Shown here piece by piece: positions 1 through 8,501 of a stretch of DNA of 17,131 bases. The notes beneath the pieces are model-generated. The model was not told the DNA's origin. It made no database searches and saw only the letters and a program-made list of their open reading frames with translations. Source of the DNA: Mucidula mucida (taxonomy: Eukaryota > Basidiomycota > Agaricomycetes > Agaricales > Physalacriaceae); assembly GCA_015501055.1 (NCBI GenBank), contig JADNYV010000727.1, positions 1-17,131 on the forward strand. Reading direction: 5' to 3'. Both the position numbers and the translations under genes were made by a program. Within the stretch, counting starts at the first letter, position 1. Each line of letters begins with the position of its first letter.

Positions 1-652
1 GTCAGGATGGGAGTTGTCGTTAGTCCCGTCGGAGTTGTTATTGCTATTCGAGTCCGAGCTCGAACTAGAGGAAGAACTCGAGTCTGACGAAAACTCCCAT
101 GTGATGTCAAAGACACCGTCTTCAGTGCTGCCCTTGAAGAAATCGAAGAGTCCTTCCGACATGTCTAGCGTAAAAAAAAAAATACTCGCGTTAACGCCTG
201 ACATCGAGCGCATATTGGGAGAGGGAGCGTACCAAGATCGCCGCTGGCGCAAGACGGGCATTTGTCTTTGACGGTGGCAGTGGTACTGGTCCCAGAGGAC
301 GTGTCGGTGATCACAACAGTCTGAGGAAAGCTTTGGTAAGAGTTTTTCTTTTTTGAGAATTGTGAAGCGAAGCATTACCTGATCGCAGTATTCGCCATCG
401 CCATAGTCAGCAGAGGCAAGCGCCACGACGTAATCCGTCGAAACGCTGGTGTCTCCGCAAGCACCGAGACCAACTGTTCATATACTTCAGCACATGCCAG
501 ATCTAGAGTTCATCAAGGACTGACGCACCCACGAAATAGGTAGCCTCGCCAGAGAAGGTGCGCTTCTGAACTTGCGCCTCAGAGTGTACTGGCGCGGCCA
601 GGACAATGGAATGCATGCATGCAATGAACGCGATGATTGACAGGTGAAGCAT
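1..652 (-). CDS. secreted double-psi beta-barrel (RlpA/expansin-like) protein, 3' end outside window
   Basis: Four exons assembled by hand: 652-529, 473-379, 320-233 and 164-1, joined by GT-AG introns of 55, 58 and 68 nt. They give 157 residues with no stop at the window edge. Residues 1-20 form a signal peptide (MLHLSIIAFIACMHSIVLAA), followed by a Lys-Arg pair at 30-31 that could be a Kex2-type cleavage site. Residues 35-126 look like a double-psi beta-barrel: GLGACGDTS at 43-51, the cysteine at 71, and KDKCPSCASGDLDMS at 91-105, the hallmark of RlpA/barwin/expansin-like fungal proteins. Residues 128-157 are a Ser/Asp/Asn-rich tail that continues off the window. Such proteins are extracellular and often linked to cell-wall or plant-polysaccharide contact; no enzyme activity can be claimed. 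The start is the only ATG in frame ahead of the signal peptide. The family is well supported; the tail and total length are unknown. Confidence 0.86.
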
Positions 653-1197
653 TTTTGAGGATGAAGATGTGATAGGAAGTTGGATGGGTAATGATGCGAG
701 GACTCAGATAGTTTGGCGTGCGGTGTAATGAATGTGTGAGACCGAGGCTCAAAGTCGATGCGATAATGGTGTACTTCCCTCTCGAGCTGTATTTATTCAT
801 TCTGAACCGCCACCCGCAGCATACCTAACTGTTGATGAAATCACATAGTTCCATAAAGAGGCGCAGCTGGATGCGAAAGGTCGGCCATGGTCTCGAAAGA
901 ACCGCAGCACAAACTTCTGCGAGGAAGCATGTTGGATTGAGAATATTGGTCGTCCAAGGCCAAGGCACGATCATGGTCGTGATCGACTAACAATCATGTC
1001 AGTTCGTCTCGTTACGTGGTACGCTCTGGATGGTGCGTTTAAAATGCTACAGCGGAAAGGCAGGACTGAGAAAACATTCAAACAGTTCAGTAAAGACAAT
1101 ATGTAACCGACGAAATGAAGACGCTCACCCGAGATATCATCATCGCCGCCACACCCCGAAATTTGTAAAGTCTACCGGTACGCAGATGGGTGTTCTT
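653..1197. other. intergenic region, no gene seen
   Basis: This stretch lies upstream of the secreted barrel gene and downstream of the PTAR1-like gene, both on the minus strand. It should hold the promoter of the former and the 3' UTR of the latter. Small open frames occur on both strands but none looks like protein or spliced coding sequence. An AT-rich TATA-like stretch sits near 785-797 (minus-strand sense AATAAATAC), about 135 nt ahead of the barrel gene's ATG. Overlapping short inverted repeats lie at 966-985. Confidence 0.5.
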
Positions 1198-2278
1198 TCA
1201 GGCTACCCTACAATCGCAGTTCATTTCATCGATTCGAAATCGTGGCACTCTTAGCTCACCTTGAACAGAAGGGTGTACTTTGCCCAAGTACGAGATCAAC
1301 CGTTTGGCCTCTTCCCGAGCGCCTAATGCACTCGCTGTAATCTCCGTCACCATTTCATGCCGCTGTTCGAGTGGAACAAGACAGAGGACAAGGCGCAAAT
1401 ACATCCACAACGCTTCGTGTTCAGGATACGAGGAAATCAAGGATACTGCATGGTTGAACAGTGTGCGAAATTGTATCGTCTCGCAGCCGAGGATCTGAAA
1501 TAGCGAAACAACTTTGCAAAGGTGGTGCATTGCCGTATAATCGGAGAGGTGGCAATCGATCCATTGAAGGAGGCTGGCGAAGTCTTCAATCAGTAGTTCT
1601 TGTGACTTGGGTGTATTTGCAACGACGTGTTTTTGAAGTAGATCCATGCAATACGTGCGATGAACCCAAGCATAATAGTTCCTAGGATAACTCTCGCAAC
1701 AGACGGACAGCAGCTGCAATTCAGCGCGTATTTTCTCCACCGATATATCGAGAAGATCGTATTCAAGATCATGAAACACTTGGGAGGACGACGAGAGGTG
1801 ATGCAGCATCCAACGACGGTGATGCCATACCATGGATTGCTTCGCACAATCGCGACATCCCGTCATGAAAGCGGCGAAGAGAGATAGTTCTGACTGAGCG
1901 TCAAGATGTCCTGATTTTACAAGCCTCTTGCGCGCATTCAAGGCCGTCTGATGCGCGGAGTTGGCTAGCAAGATGATGCTCGTGGATGCGAGCAGATTAC
2001 GGACATCATTACAACGTCGAGATTCCATGAAGAGGGAGGAAACGGGAACGTAGAGCTTGTAGAGAATCTTTTGGGGGACACCAAGATGGCCATCGGACAG
2101 AAGAAAGGGGAACTCGTTGGTGATACCAGCCTCAGACCACTGTTCAAAGCCGCCGGGAAGGATTTCGACAGATTTCCTGTTGAAATGTAATTACTAGGAT
2201 AATGCTACCTAAATCAAGAGCTTACAGAGGTTTACATAGTGCATCGGACAGAGTGTGAAGAAGAGCCATCGAGGACAT
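1198..2278 (-). CDS. protein prenyltransferase alpha-subunit-repeat protein (PTAR1-like)
   Basis: Exons 2278-2226 and 2176-1198, with a 49-nt GT-AG intron between them, give 343 residues. The short first exon adds MSSMALLHTLSDALCKP and makes the frame continuous with an upstream-open stretch. Two PPTA-type helical-pair signatures are visible: WHHRRWML at about 135-142 and YPRNYYAWVHRTY at about 181-193, with the Tyr/Trp/His-Arg pattern of farnesyl/geranylgeranyl transferase alpha repeats. Catalytic alpha subunits (RAM2, BET4) carry five or more clear repeats; here only about two are obvious, so a PTAR1/ECM9-type protein of unclear function is more likely than an active transferase subunit. 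A strong donor (gtgagc) at 1259 could remove the last residues; joined to the acceptor at 1208 it would end the protein right after VHPSVQG, so the C-terminal 19 or so residues are uncertain. The start lies only 91 bp from the divergent MYND copy. Confidence 0.8.
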
Positions 2279-2369
2279 GATGGTGGTACGTGATCTACCC
2301 GTTTTGGACAAGACGTTTCTTCGTCCTGGTACGTGATGACGTTAATTAACTCAATCTTCTTCACCAACG
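2279..2369. promoter_or_regulatory. 91-bp divergent intergenic region
   Basis: The region separates the start codons of the PTAR1-like gene (minus) and the broken MYND copy (plus). From about 2288 it resembles the sequence upstream of the second MYND copy (from about 3274). Both share a gtgatc...caagacgt core and a TACGT-containing motif, so the duplication carried its promoter with it. No TATA box is evident. Confidence 0.4.
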
Positions 2370-4217
2370 ATGTCCATCACAGGCCCGTCGACTGAAGTCA
2401 CTGTTCCCCTGCCTCGCGGACGTACAGAATGCTGCTTTTCCATGTGCATGTACGATGACGATGAACCCGACATCGCGACGTTCCGCTGCAGTACATGCAA
2501 AAATCAACTCTATTGCGTGCGATTTGAAACTCTTTCATCCATAGAATGTCTATTGACTGGCGTTTATAGTCGGCTGATTGCCAGAAAAAAGACTGGAAAT
2601 CGCACAAGTACAACTGCTCTCCGTTAAACGGGCAGCTGGTATTCTTGGCGGCAAGGACTTTGACGAAGAGTTGAAGAGGATGGATAAGATCCTGAACGAC
2701 TGGTGAACTGCCTTTCAAGCCGATGGTGGCAAGAACGAGCCCAAGTCGCGCCAAATAGCATGCTCTGTCCCGAGGCTCAGGTTCTGCGAGGTAAACTTGA
2801 CGCATATATCCGTGTTCGCTGGCTTGACACTGTCCATAGACGTTGAACAGTCTACACTCCTTCCCCAATACACGCGCGAGGTCCCCGATTCTTCATAGTA
2901 TCCATATCGCCGCCCTATCGTGCTTATCGCCCGAATCCTGCTCGTTGAACTTGTTGCCCAACTGTCGCCCGAAAATCAGAAAATCATCGAGGATTATCTT
3001 GTCAAGAGCTGCGACTCGTTCCCTCCCGACTGGGCCAGCCTTTGCGGGCCAAAGTTCACCGCGCGGCCGGCTGATTTGAGTCCTGGAGAATATATGCAGT
3101 TCCCTTCCATCGCGGTAGTTATCATGTTCGGATTGGCAAGAAGATGTTCAGTCAAGAGTTACCACAGAAATGGGTGGCCGTACAAATAGCTATCGATGTA
3201 CTCTGGAACGCGGCTAAGAAACAGTAAATGTACCAAATAATCAAGTAGAAGAAATTGTAATGGGTCCGGAATCGTGGGGTAAGTGATCAACTCGATTTGG
3301 GCAAGACGTCCTTGAGCAGTATACACGTGTTACGTCACGACGCGTCGATGAACCCGATTTTCTTCCCCAACTTTTTGCAACGACGTCCATCAGCATGAGC
3401 ACAGGCCCACCGACCGAAACTACTGTTCCCCTGCCTCCCGGACGTACAGAATGCTGCTTTTCTACGTGCATGCACGATGACCATGAACCCATCCCGATGC
3501 TCCGCTGCAGTACTTGCAAAAATCAATTCTATTGCGTGGGACTCCAAGTACTTTTGTGAAGGAGGTTATTGACTGGCATCTATAGTCGGCTGATTGCCAG
3601 CAAAAAGACTGGAAATCGCACAAATACAACTGCTCTCCGTTGAACGGGACCTCAGTTGGCATTCTCTGTGGCAAGGACTTTGTCGAAGAGTTGGTGAAGT
3701 TGTTGACAATCCTAGTTGTCTGGGGGGAAGCCGCTCTTTTCCCGTTCGTGCCCAAGGGGCGCCAAGTAATGACCTCCCTGCCCAGGCGCGAGCCTTGCGA
3801 GGTAAAGTTGATTCATACATCTATGTTTGCTTTCTCACAGGCATCATCCACAGACCTTGAGCAATCTAAGCTCCTTCCTCAGTACACACGCGAGGTCCCC
3901 GGTTCTGCAAAGTTTCCATTTCGCCGACCTCTCGTGCTCATCGTCCGAATCCTTCTCATTGCACTTGTCCCAAAACACTCTTCCGAGAACAAGAAAATAC
4001 TCGAAGATTGTATCACTGATCATAAACGTAGCAACTCGAATATGCTTCAACTCGACGAGGCCAACCTTTACGGTCCAAAGTTCACCGCGCGCCCGGCTGA
4101 TTTGAGTCCTGGAGAATATGCGCATTTCCCGTGCGCCGCGATGCACGCCGTGTTCGGCTTTGACAGTAGTTTCAGTGGCATGGTTCCCCCTCGATCAGGG
4201 TGCTCTGGGATGCATGA
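2288..4217 (+). repeat. tandem duplication of a MYND-finger gene with its upstream sequence
   Basis: Unit one spans about 2288-3227 and unit two about 3274-4217, in direct orientation. The units align through the proximal upstream sequence, exon 1, intron 1 (same position and phase, 53 versus 50 nt, similar 3' half ending in TATAG) and most of exon 2. Shared protein blocks include PTET/STEV-TVPLP, GRTECCFS, RCSTCKNQ, DWKSHKYNCSPLNG, LLPQYTREVP and GPKFTARPADLSPGEY. Protein-frame conservation is much stronger than in the other frames, so the ancestral gene was coding. Divergence is too large for a very recent copy. Confidence 0.75.
2370..3227 (+). pseudogene. MYND-type zinc finger protein, first tandem copy, disrupted
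   Basis: Exon 1 (2370-2516) starts at ATG and encodes the first half of a MYND finger (CCFSMC ... CSTCKNQLYC). A GT-AG intron (2517-2569) joins it to SADCQKKDWKSHKYNC, which completes the zinc ligands. After that the gene is broken when compared with the second copy. About 4 nt are missing after 2632. An in-frame TGA lies at 2704-2706 and a TAG at 2896-2898, and 1 nt is missing near 3134. Beyond each break the ancestral frame resumes, for example GGKDFDEELKRM, LLPQYTREVP, GPKFTARPADLSPGEY, and a plausible authentic C-terminus WVAVQIAIDVLWNAAKKQ ending at TAA 3225-3227. MYND fingers usually bind Pro-rich partner peptides; the rest of the protein has no function I recognise. A rescue by extra splicing (for example a donor at 2703) cannot be excluded, but would not fix every lesion. 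Confidence 0.75.
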
Positions 4218-4464
4218 TAGAAGAATTTGTACATGTAATCAATACTCAACCGCTTTTGGCAACTCTCTTTATTTCTCACCATCGCATGCTTCGCGCCGGT
4301 CTCCTCGCCGCACGGTTCAAATACCCAAAAACACGTCCACTCGCTGCACGTTTAACCTCCACTCGCGCTTACAAACCCACCCCGGCCCAAATTTTCCGCA
4401 GGATGGCCGACCCAATAAAGCCTCTGCAGCCCAGCGACGGTCCGCTCGTCTGGATCGACTGTGA
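3395..4464 (+). CDS. MYND-type zinc finger protein, second tandem copy (C-terminus doubtful)
   Basis: Exon 1 is 3395-3535 (47 codons). A 50-nt GT-AG intron follows, and exon 2 starts at 3586 and stays open to a TGA ending at 4464. Residues 20-63 are the zinc finger: CCFSTC, CSTCKNQFYC, then CQQKDWKSHKYNC across the splice. Downstream are KDFVEELVKLL, LLPQYTREVP, a hydrophobic stretch LVLIVRILLIALV, ILEDC and GPKFTARPADLSPGEYAHFP. Unlike the first copy, this frame has no lesion through about 4170. After that it no longer matches the first copy's C-terminus: the segment is about 25 nt shorter and out of frame, and the ancestral stop may be TGA 4215-4217. The longest frame then runs 179 nt into REX2 exon 1 in another frame, so the last 80 or so residues are probably not authentic. 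It could be a live gene with a new tail or an early-stage pseudogene. Confidence 0.6.
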
Positions 4465-5405
4465 AATGACTGGGCTCGACCACAGAAATGACAAAATCAT
4501 CGAAATAGCTGTGCGCCCCACATCAAAAGACGCGCGAAATTATAATGTGAATACGTGGTTTTGCAGGTTTTGATTACGAACGGGAACCTCGACATCATTG
4601 ACGAGGGCGTGCGGTATGCTATAAAGACGGACAAGGAGGCGCTGGACAAGTTTGTGCGCTCCAGCCAATGCTAGATGAACATTGACCCTCGTAGAATGGA
4701 CGATTGGTGTACGAAGACGCATGGGCAAGTATGTGTTTTCAATATTCTCGACTGAGTAAATTTCACGTTGCATATAGTCTGGACTTACCGCGGAATGTTT
4801 GGCGTCGACACATACCCTGCCCGAGGTCGAGCAGGCTGTCTTGGCCTATGTGAAACGAAGGATTCCGACAAAGCGCTCCGCTGTTCTCGCTGGGAGCTCT
4901 GTCCACGTCGATCGGCAATTCCTTTGTGAACAGATGCCCAAGCTGATTGAATGGCTACACTACAGGCGAGTCTGACAACTTACATTTCACTCTTAATCTC
5001 ATCCTTCTTCCAGGATTGTCGGTATGTCCTCTGAGCGTCCTCTACATCTTCAGGTCTGACACATATTTGAAGACTGTTCTACGATAAAGGTCGGTCGCCT
5101 GTCCATCTAGAGATCTATAGCCTCCTTGAACCTACTCGTGTAGGAGCTCGCCTCTAGATGGTATCCTGACCTACCTGATCGTCCTTTCGTCTCAAAGCAT
5201 CGGTGAGCACCGTCGTTTCCTTAATTTCCGTTAGCTTACTTGTTGATAGGGCGCTTGACGATATCAAAGATTCAATATCAGGTGAGCCCATGCCGTATCT
5301 CCGCATCCGAACTGCTTATTTGTCTTCGTAGAGCTGGCACGCTACCAGCGAGTTTTATTCAAAACTCCGGACGAGTTCAAGGCCAGCCAAGCACAAGCAA
5401 AATGA
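4286..5405 (+). CDS. REX2: mitochondrial oligoribonuclease (DEDDh 3'-5' exonuclease)
   Basis: Nine exons were assembled: 4286-4510, 4567-4649, 4695-4728, 4778-4965, 5014-5021, 5073-5089, 5144-5202, 5250-5281 and 5332-5405. They total 720 nt and give exactly 239 residues. The protein degrades short oligoribonucleotides and dinucleotides to mononucleotides, in fungi mainly in mitochondria. Residues 1-40 are basic and Ser/Thr/Ala-rich with no acidic residue, as expected for a presequence. Exo I is WIDCEMTGLD (catalytic Asp58, Glu60). Exo II is SSVHVDRQFL (Asp159). Exo III is HRALDDIKDSI (His204, Asp209). Other family blocks are VLITNGNLDIIDEG, MDDWCTKTHGQSGLT and RWYPDLP. Introns are 47-56 nt; the one at 4966-5013 is GC-AG. 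Exons 5 and 6 are only 8 and 17 nt, yet both are needed to read HYRIVDCSTIKEL. ATG 4286 is preferred because it opens the presequence; a second ATG (residue 40) could yield a cytosolic form. TRL1 follows convergently. Confidence 0.95.
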
Positions 5406-5524
5406 TCAGGGCGTTAGATACTAGTACTACAGATTTGCTCTATCGACGTTAACGTTGTTTGGTATAAGGTAATACTGAGTGTGAGTGAGGTGATATAGAT
5501 ACAGATGAATAAACTTCGTTCAAC
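5406..5524. promoter_or_regulatory. convergent 3' region with an AATAAA signal
   Basis: This 119-bp gap separates the stop codons of REX2 (plus) and TRL1 (minus). A perfect AATAAA on the plus strand at 5508-5513 could direct REX2 polyadenylation about 100 nt after its stop. Cleavage would then fall close to or inside the TRL1 coding end, so the two transcripts probably overlap at their 3' ends. No equally clear signal was seen for TRL1 here. Confidence 0.4.
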
Positions 5525-8081
5525 TTATGCAATGAGTCCTTTGACCCTCCCAATAACCACGACGCCCGAAAGCGCTTTTACTTTAACACCATCAGTCTTT
5601 CCGCGCCGCCAATTCTCCACCATCGCCTTCGCCTCAACCGGAACCACCTTCGCATCCCGTGTACCAACGGTTATATGCAGCCTGTTCCTCACTTCATCCG
5701 GGAGCTGTGTGATGAATTGCGCTCCCTTCTGGCCCTCATCGCCCGCCCCGACAAGTTTCAAATCATCCACAGTCGCCGCCATAATCCGATCATTCCAGAC
5801 GACGTTGCCGAGCGTGATCTCGAACTGAGGCGCCGCCTGAGCGAGCCGATGCAGCTCCATACACCGATCCCAGAGTGCCTGGTCTGCAGGGAGGCCCTTC
5901 TGGTGCACAATGGTAACGTGGGGCTGTGTGGCGACACGCTTGGTGGTTTTAAGATGCGTCCAGAGAGCATCGTCACCCAAAGCGCTGTCGAGCGCTGCAA
6001 TGAGCTGCACATCCGGCGCCAGTCCAAAGTAGCGTATCTTGTCCGTTTTAGGTTTCGCAGCAGTAGCAGGTGTCTCCTTGGGCTTGGTAATTTTAGGTGC
6101 ATACCCAAGGGCAACCTGGATACCCTCTGCAATCTTCTCTGGCGTCGGTTGTTGGAGCCCAGGTATGATTTCGACACATCCCTCCACTGCGCGCGCCACC
6201 GCCTCCTCTAGGTTATCCTCCAGCTGCATATCGATGCACGCGTCTACTTCAGACTCTCCCAACTCTTCAGTGTCACTGATAAACCTCCAAATGACTTGTT
6301 CGTGAGATTTGTTTTCCTGGTCAGCAGTAAGACTCTGGTGTTTGTCGCCCCGGGTCAGAACGCGTTCTCCGCAGATGGCATGAACTTCGGCGGGAGATTT
6401 TGTCGACAAAGCACATGTCCAATTCAGTGCGAGAAGCCGAGCGGGAGGCGTGAACTGAGTGGAAAGCTCGCGCAGACTTTTCCGATGCATGCCGAGATGG
6501 TTGTTCTTGTCGGCGATGACGACGTCTTTGTTTGTTAGCAGAGTGTGGACATTCTTGAGGAAGACAGGAGCAGGCTTTTTGGCTCGGACATCGTCGCTTT
6601 GTGTATGCCCCCATCCGAAGATGTTTGCAAGAGCGACAGCAACAGTCGTTTTTCCTGATAAAGGAGTCAGTGGCTGTACTACGTACGCTGAAAAAATATG
6701 AGCGTACCACAGCCAGGGATGGCGACAGGAACGATAATCGTCTTGCCAAACTCTTTCTGAGATGTAGACGCAGGGGCTGGAGTAGGAGAAGTCGACCGCG
6801 CAGTCATGCCTTGCGTTTCCTGCCACTCCAAGAAACGTTCACGAGTCGCGATGATCCCTTGGCCCTCGTTATAGTGCTTAAACTGCTCGCGGTCCCTCTT
6901 TATCTCCTCGATCACCCATTTGACGTAGGCCTTAGTCTCGGGGCGCTGCATCTTTGACTTGGGCAAACTGGAAGGGACGAGAGGACCCTGCTGACCGAGG
7001 AGTTTCTTCGTCACTTCTCTCCAATCACGGTACATCATGTAGGGCTCGTCAAACTTGACTTTGAAGAAGAACGTAGAGCCGGGGGAGTACGGTGATTTTG
7101 AGGTAGATTTGCCGGCAGAAGGGGGCGCGACGTGAGTGCGGACGACGAAACCCTCTACAGCCTGACCGTTCCAGTGACCGATTTCGCCAACCTCCTGGGT
7201 GAACGAGCGGACCTCGGCGATAGTGTTGAGAGTGGTAGATAGCGTCTTTATGAACCCCCACTCTTCGGCAAAGGAATCGATTAGATCGTGAGGCATCGTT
7301 TTAAAGGCCTTAGTACACTCGTTTATACCGTGAAGATGGAGTCCAGTAAGTTCAGGGGCAGTGGCCAAAACGTGCTCCTCAAAAGAATCATCACAAAGCT
7401 GCAGTGGACATTAGTGCACGCAATGGAATGAGCCACATTTTGTTGTACCTCGGCGACGGCTGTCCAGTTGTTATCCCAGAGGACTTTCGCGAAATCCGCC
7501 TCAGTACGGCCTTTGTCAGCGAAGTACTTGCGAAGCCAGCGTTCACCAACCTCAGCATGACTCGGTTTATCACCAGGAGTCTTGCCAAGGGAATGTTTGG
7601 ATGTAACCACGATTTTAGAGGGTGTCAGAGCACCAATGAAGATGATGCAGCCGTTTGATTTGAGCGAAAGAGTATAGGGCGCCGTCGTATGTTCTTCCAG
7701 AGCCGCCCACTGTGTTCTGACTGTCAGAGTCGTCCGAAATACGAGTCATTGTGAACGTACTGTAGTCCAGGGAACTTCACCGATGTTGAAGAATTTGTCG
7801 TACCCACGAGCCACAATTCGGAAATCGGCCTCGTCTCCAGGCAGGTCAACGGTGAAGAGACCCCTGACTAGGGAGGGGAAGGGAGAGGGGACATCGTAAT
7901 ACTTGAACTCGTCCATTTTCCAGCTGCGAACCTTGATTTCCGGATCAGATGGGGCATCGTACGTCGACGATTTGACGAGAGGACGACGTTTAGCGCTTGA
8001 TTTGGAGAGTGCGAGCAAGTCTTTAACGAGCTGGGAATCCTCCGGGATTGCCTTGGGATTGGCGCTGGTTTTCGTGTTCAT
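5525..8081 (-). CDS. TRL1: tRNA ligase (RNA ligase / polynucleotide kinase / cyclic phosphodiesterase)
   Basis: Four exons, 8081-7761, 7709-7449, 7398-6708 and 6654-5525, joined by GT-AG introns of 51, 50 and 53 nt, give 800 residues, close to the usual fungal length (about 800-830). The enzyme heals and seals tRNA halves after intron removal, and in fungi also joins the unfolded-protein-response mRNA (HAC1 type). N-terminal ligase domain: KFFNIGE, then the nucleotidyl-lysine motif KSNG (Lys124), EGFVVR (about 276-281) and KVKFDEPYMMYRDWRE (from about 307). Kinase domain: P-loop PGCGKTT at 422-428, rebuilt exactly across intron 3, then QSDDVR. C-terminal 2H phosphoesterase: HVTIVH (His670/Thr672) and HITVG (His751/Thr753). 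All three active sites look intact. A Pro/Ser/Thr/Ala-rich linker precedes the kinase and a Lys/Pro/Thr-rich linker precedes the phosphoesterase. The start is the first ATG, with no upstream ATG in frame. Confidence 0.96.
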
Positions 8082-8501
8082 TTTGGTGGAAGAGAACCGG
8101 GCAGTGACTCGGAAAGATAATGGAGGCCGGTAGAGATGGACAAAGGTGATCCCTTTTGGGAAAAAACGCGTTAATGTGTTTGGGAACGACAGCTTGTTTA
8201 AAAAGGGCGAGCCGGAGTCACCGTGATGGTCGAAGACACTCTGATCCCGTGACCACTGACTCCTTCAGAACGTGGCGTGGCTGACAGGGTCGGGACCGCG
8301 TAGACAAGTGTCGGATACTGGTTGGTACGTTAAAGTTACGATTTACTGTGCACTCTCCGTGTGAATCATTGTGCTGGCCAATGGCCACTGGCACCAGGCA
8401 CCCAATGCCATTGTACTGAACCGATCACGTGGCTTTTCCGACTTCCCGAATCCCCAACAACAAATCACTAAGGTTGACCAGTGACCACTAACTGTGCTAC
8501 T
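8082..8501. promoter_or_regulatory. divergent upstream region of TRL1 and the F-box pseudogene
   Basis: The region spans 420 bp between divergent start codons. A CCAAT box lies at 8378-8382 inside TGGCCAATGGCCA, a direct repeat of the palindrome TGGCCA, and a second CCAAT occurs near 8400. The sequence GTGACCACT occurs twice, near 8248 and at 8481-8489. A/T runs near 8159-8215 (AAAAAACGCG, TTTAAAAAGG) could be core-promoter elements of TRL1. No coding sequence is evident. Confidence 0.4.

Noticed and set aside
14..271. Plus-strand open frame rich in Leu and Glu
   Set aside because: It is antisense to the Ser-rich tail and barrel exons of the secreted protein on the minus strand, which have a signal peptide, family motifs and matched splice phases.
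2398..3820. Similar minus-strand open frames opposite both MYND copies
   Set aside because: Their similarity is explained by the duplicated plus-strand gene; the plus-strand zinc-finger motif and shared intron decide the strand.
3810..3861. Possible intron in the second MYND copy (gtaaag to ccacag) with a similar site in the first copy (about 2792-2840)
   Set aside because: Splicing there moves to a frame that is less conserved between copies. The unspliced frame is in phase in both copies (segment lengths differ by 3 nt) and leads into the conserved LLPQYTREVP and GPKFTARPADLSPGEY blocks.
5675..6211. 178-codon plus-strand open frame
   Set aside because: It is antisense to TRL1 exon 4, whose kinase and phosphoesterase motifs are unmistakable; no motif is seen in the antisense product.
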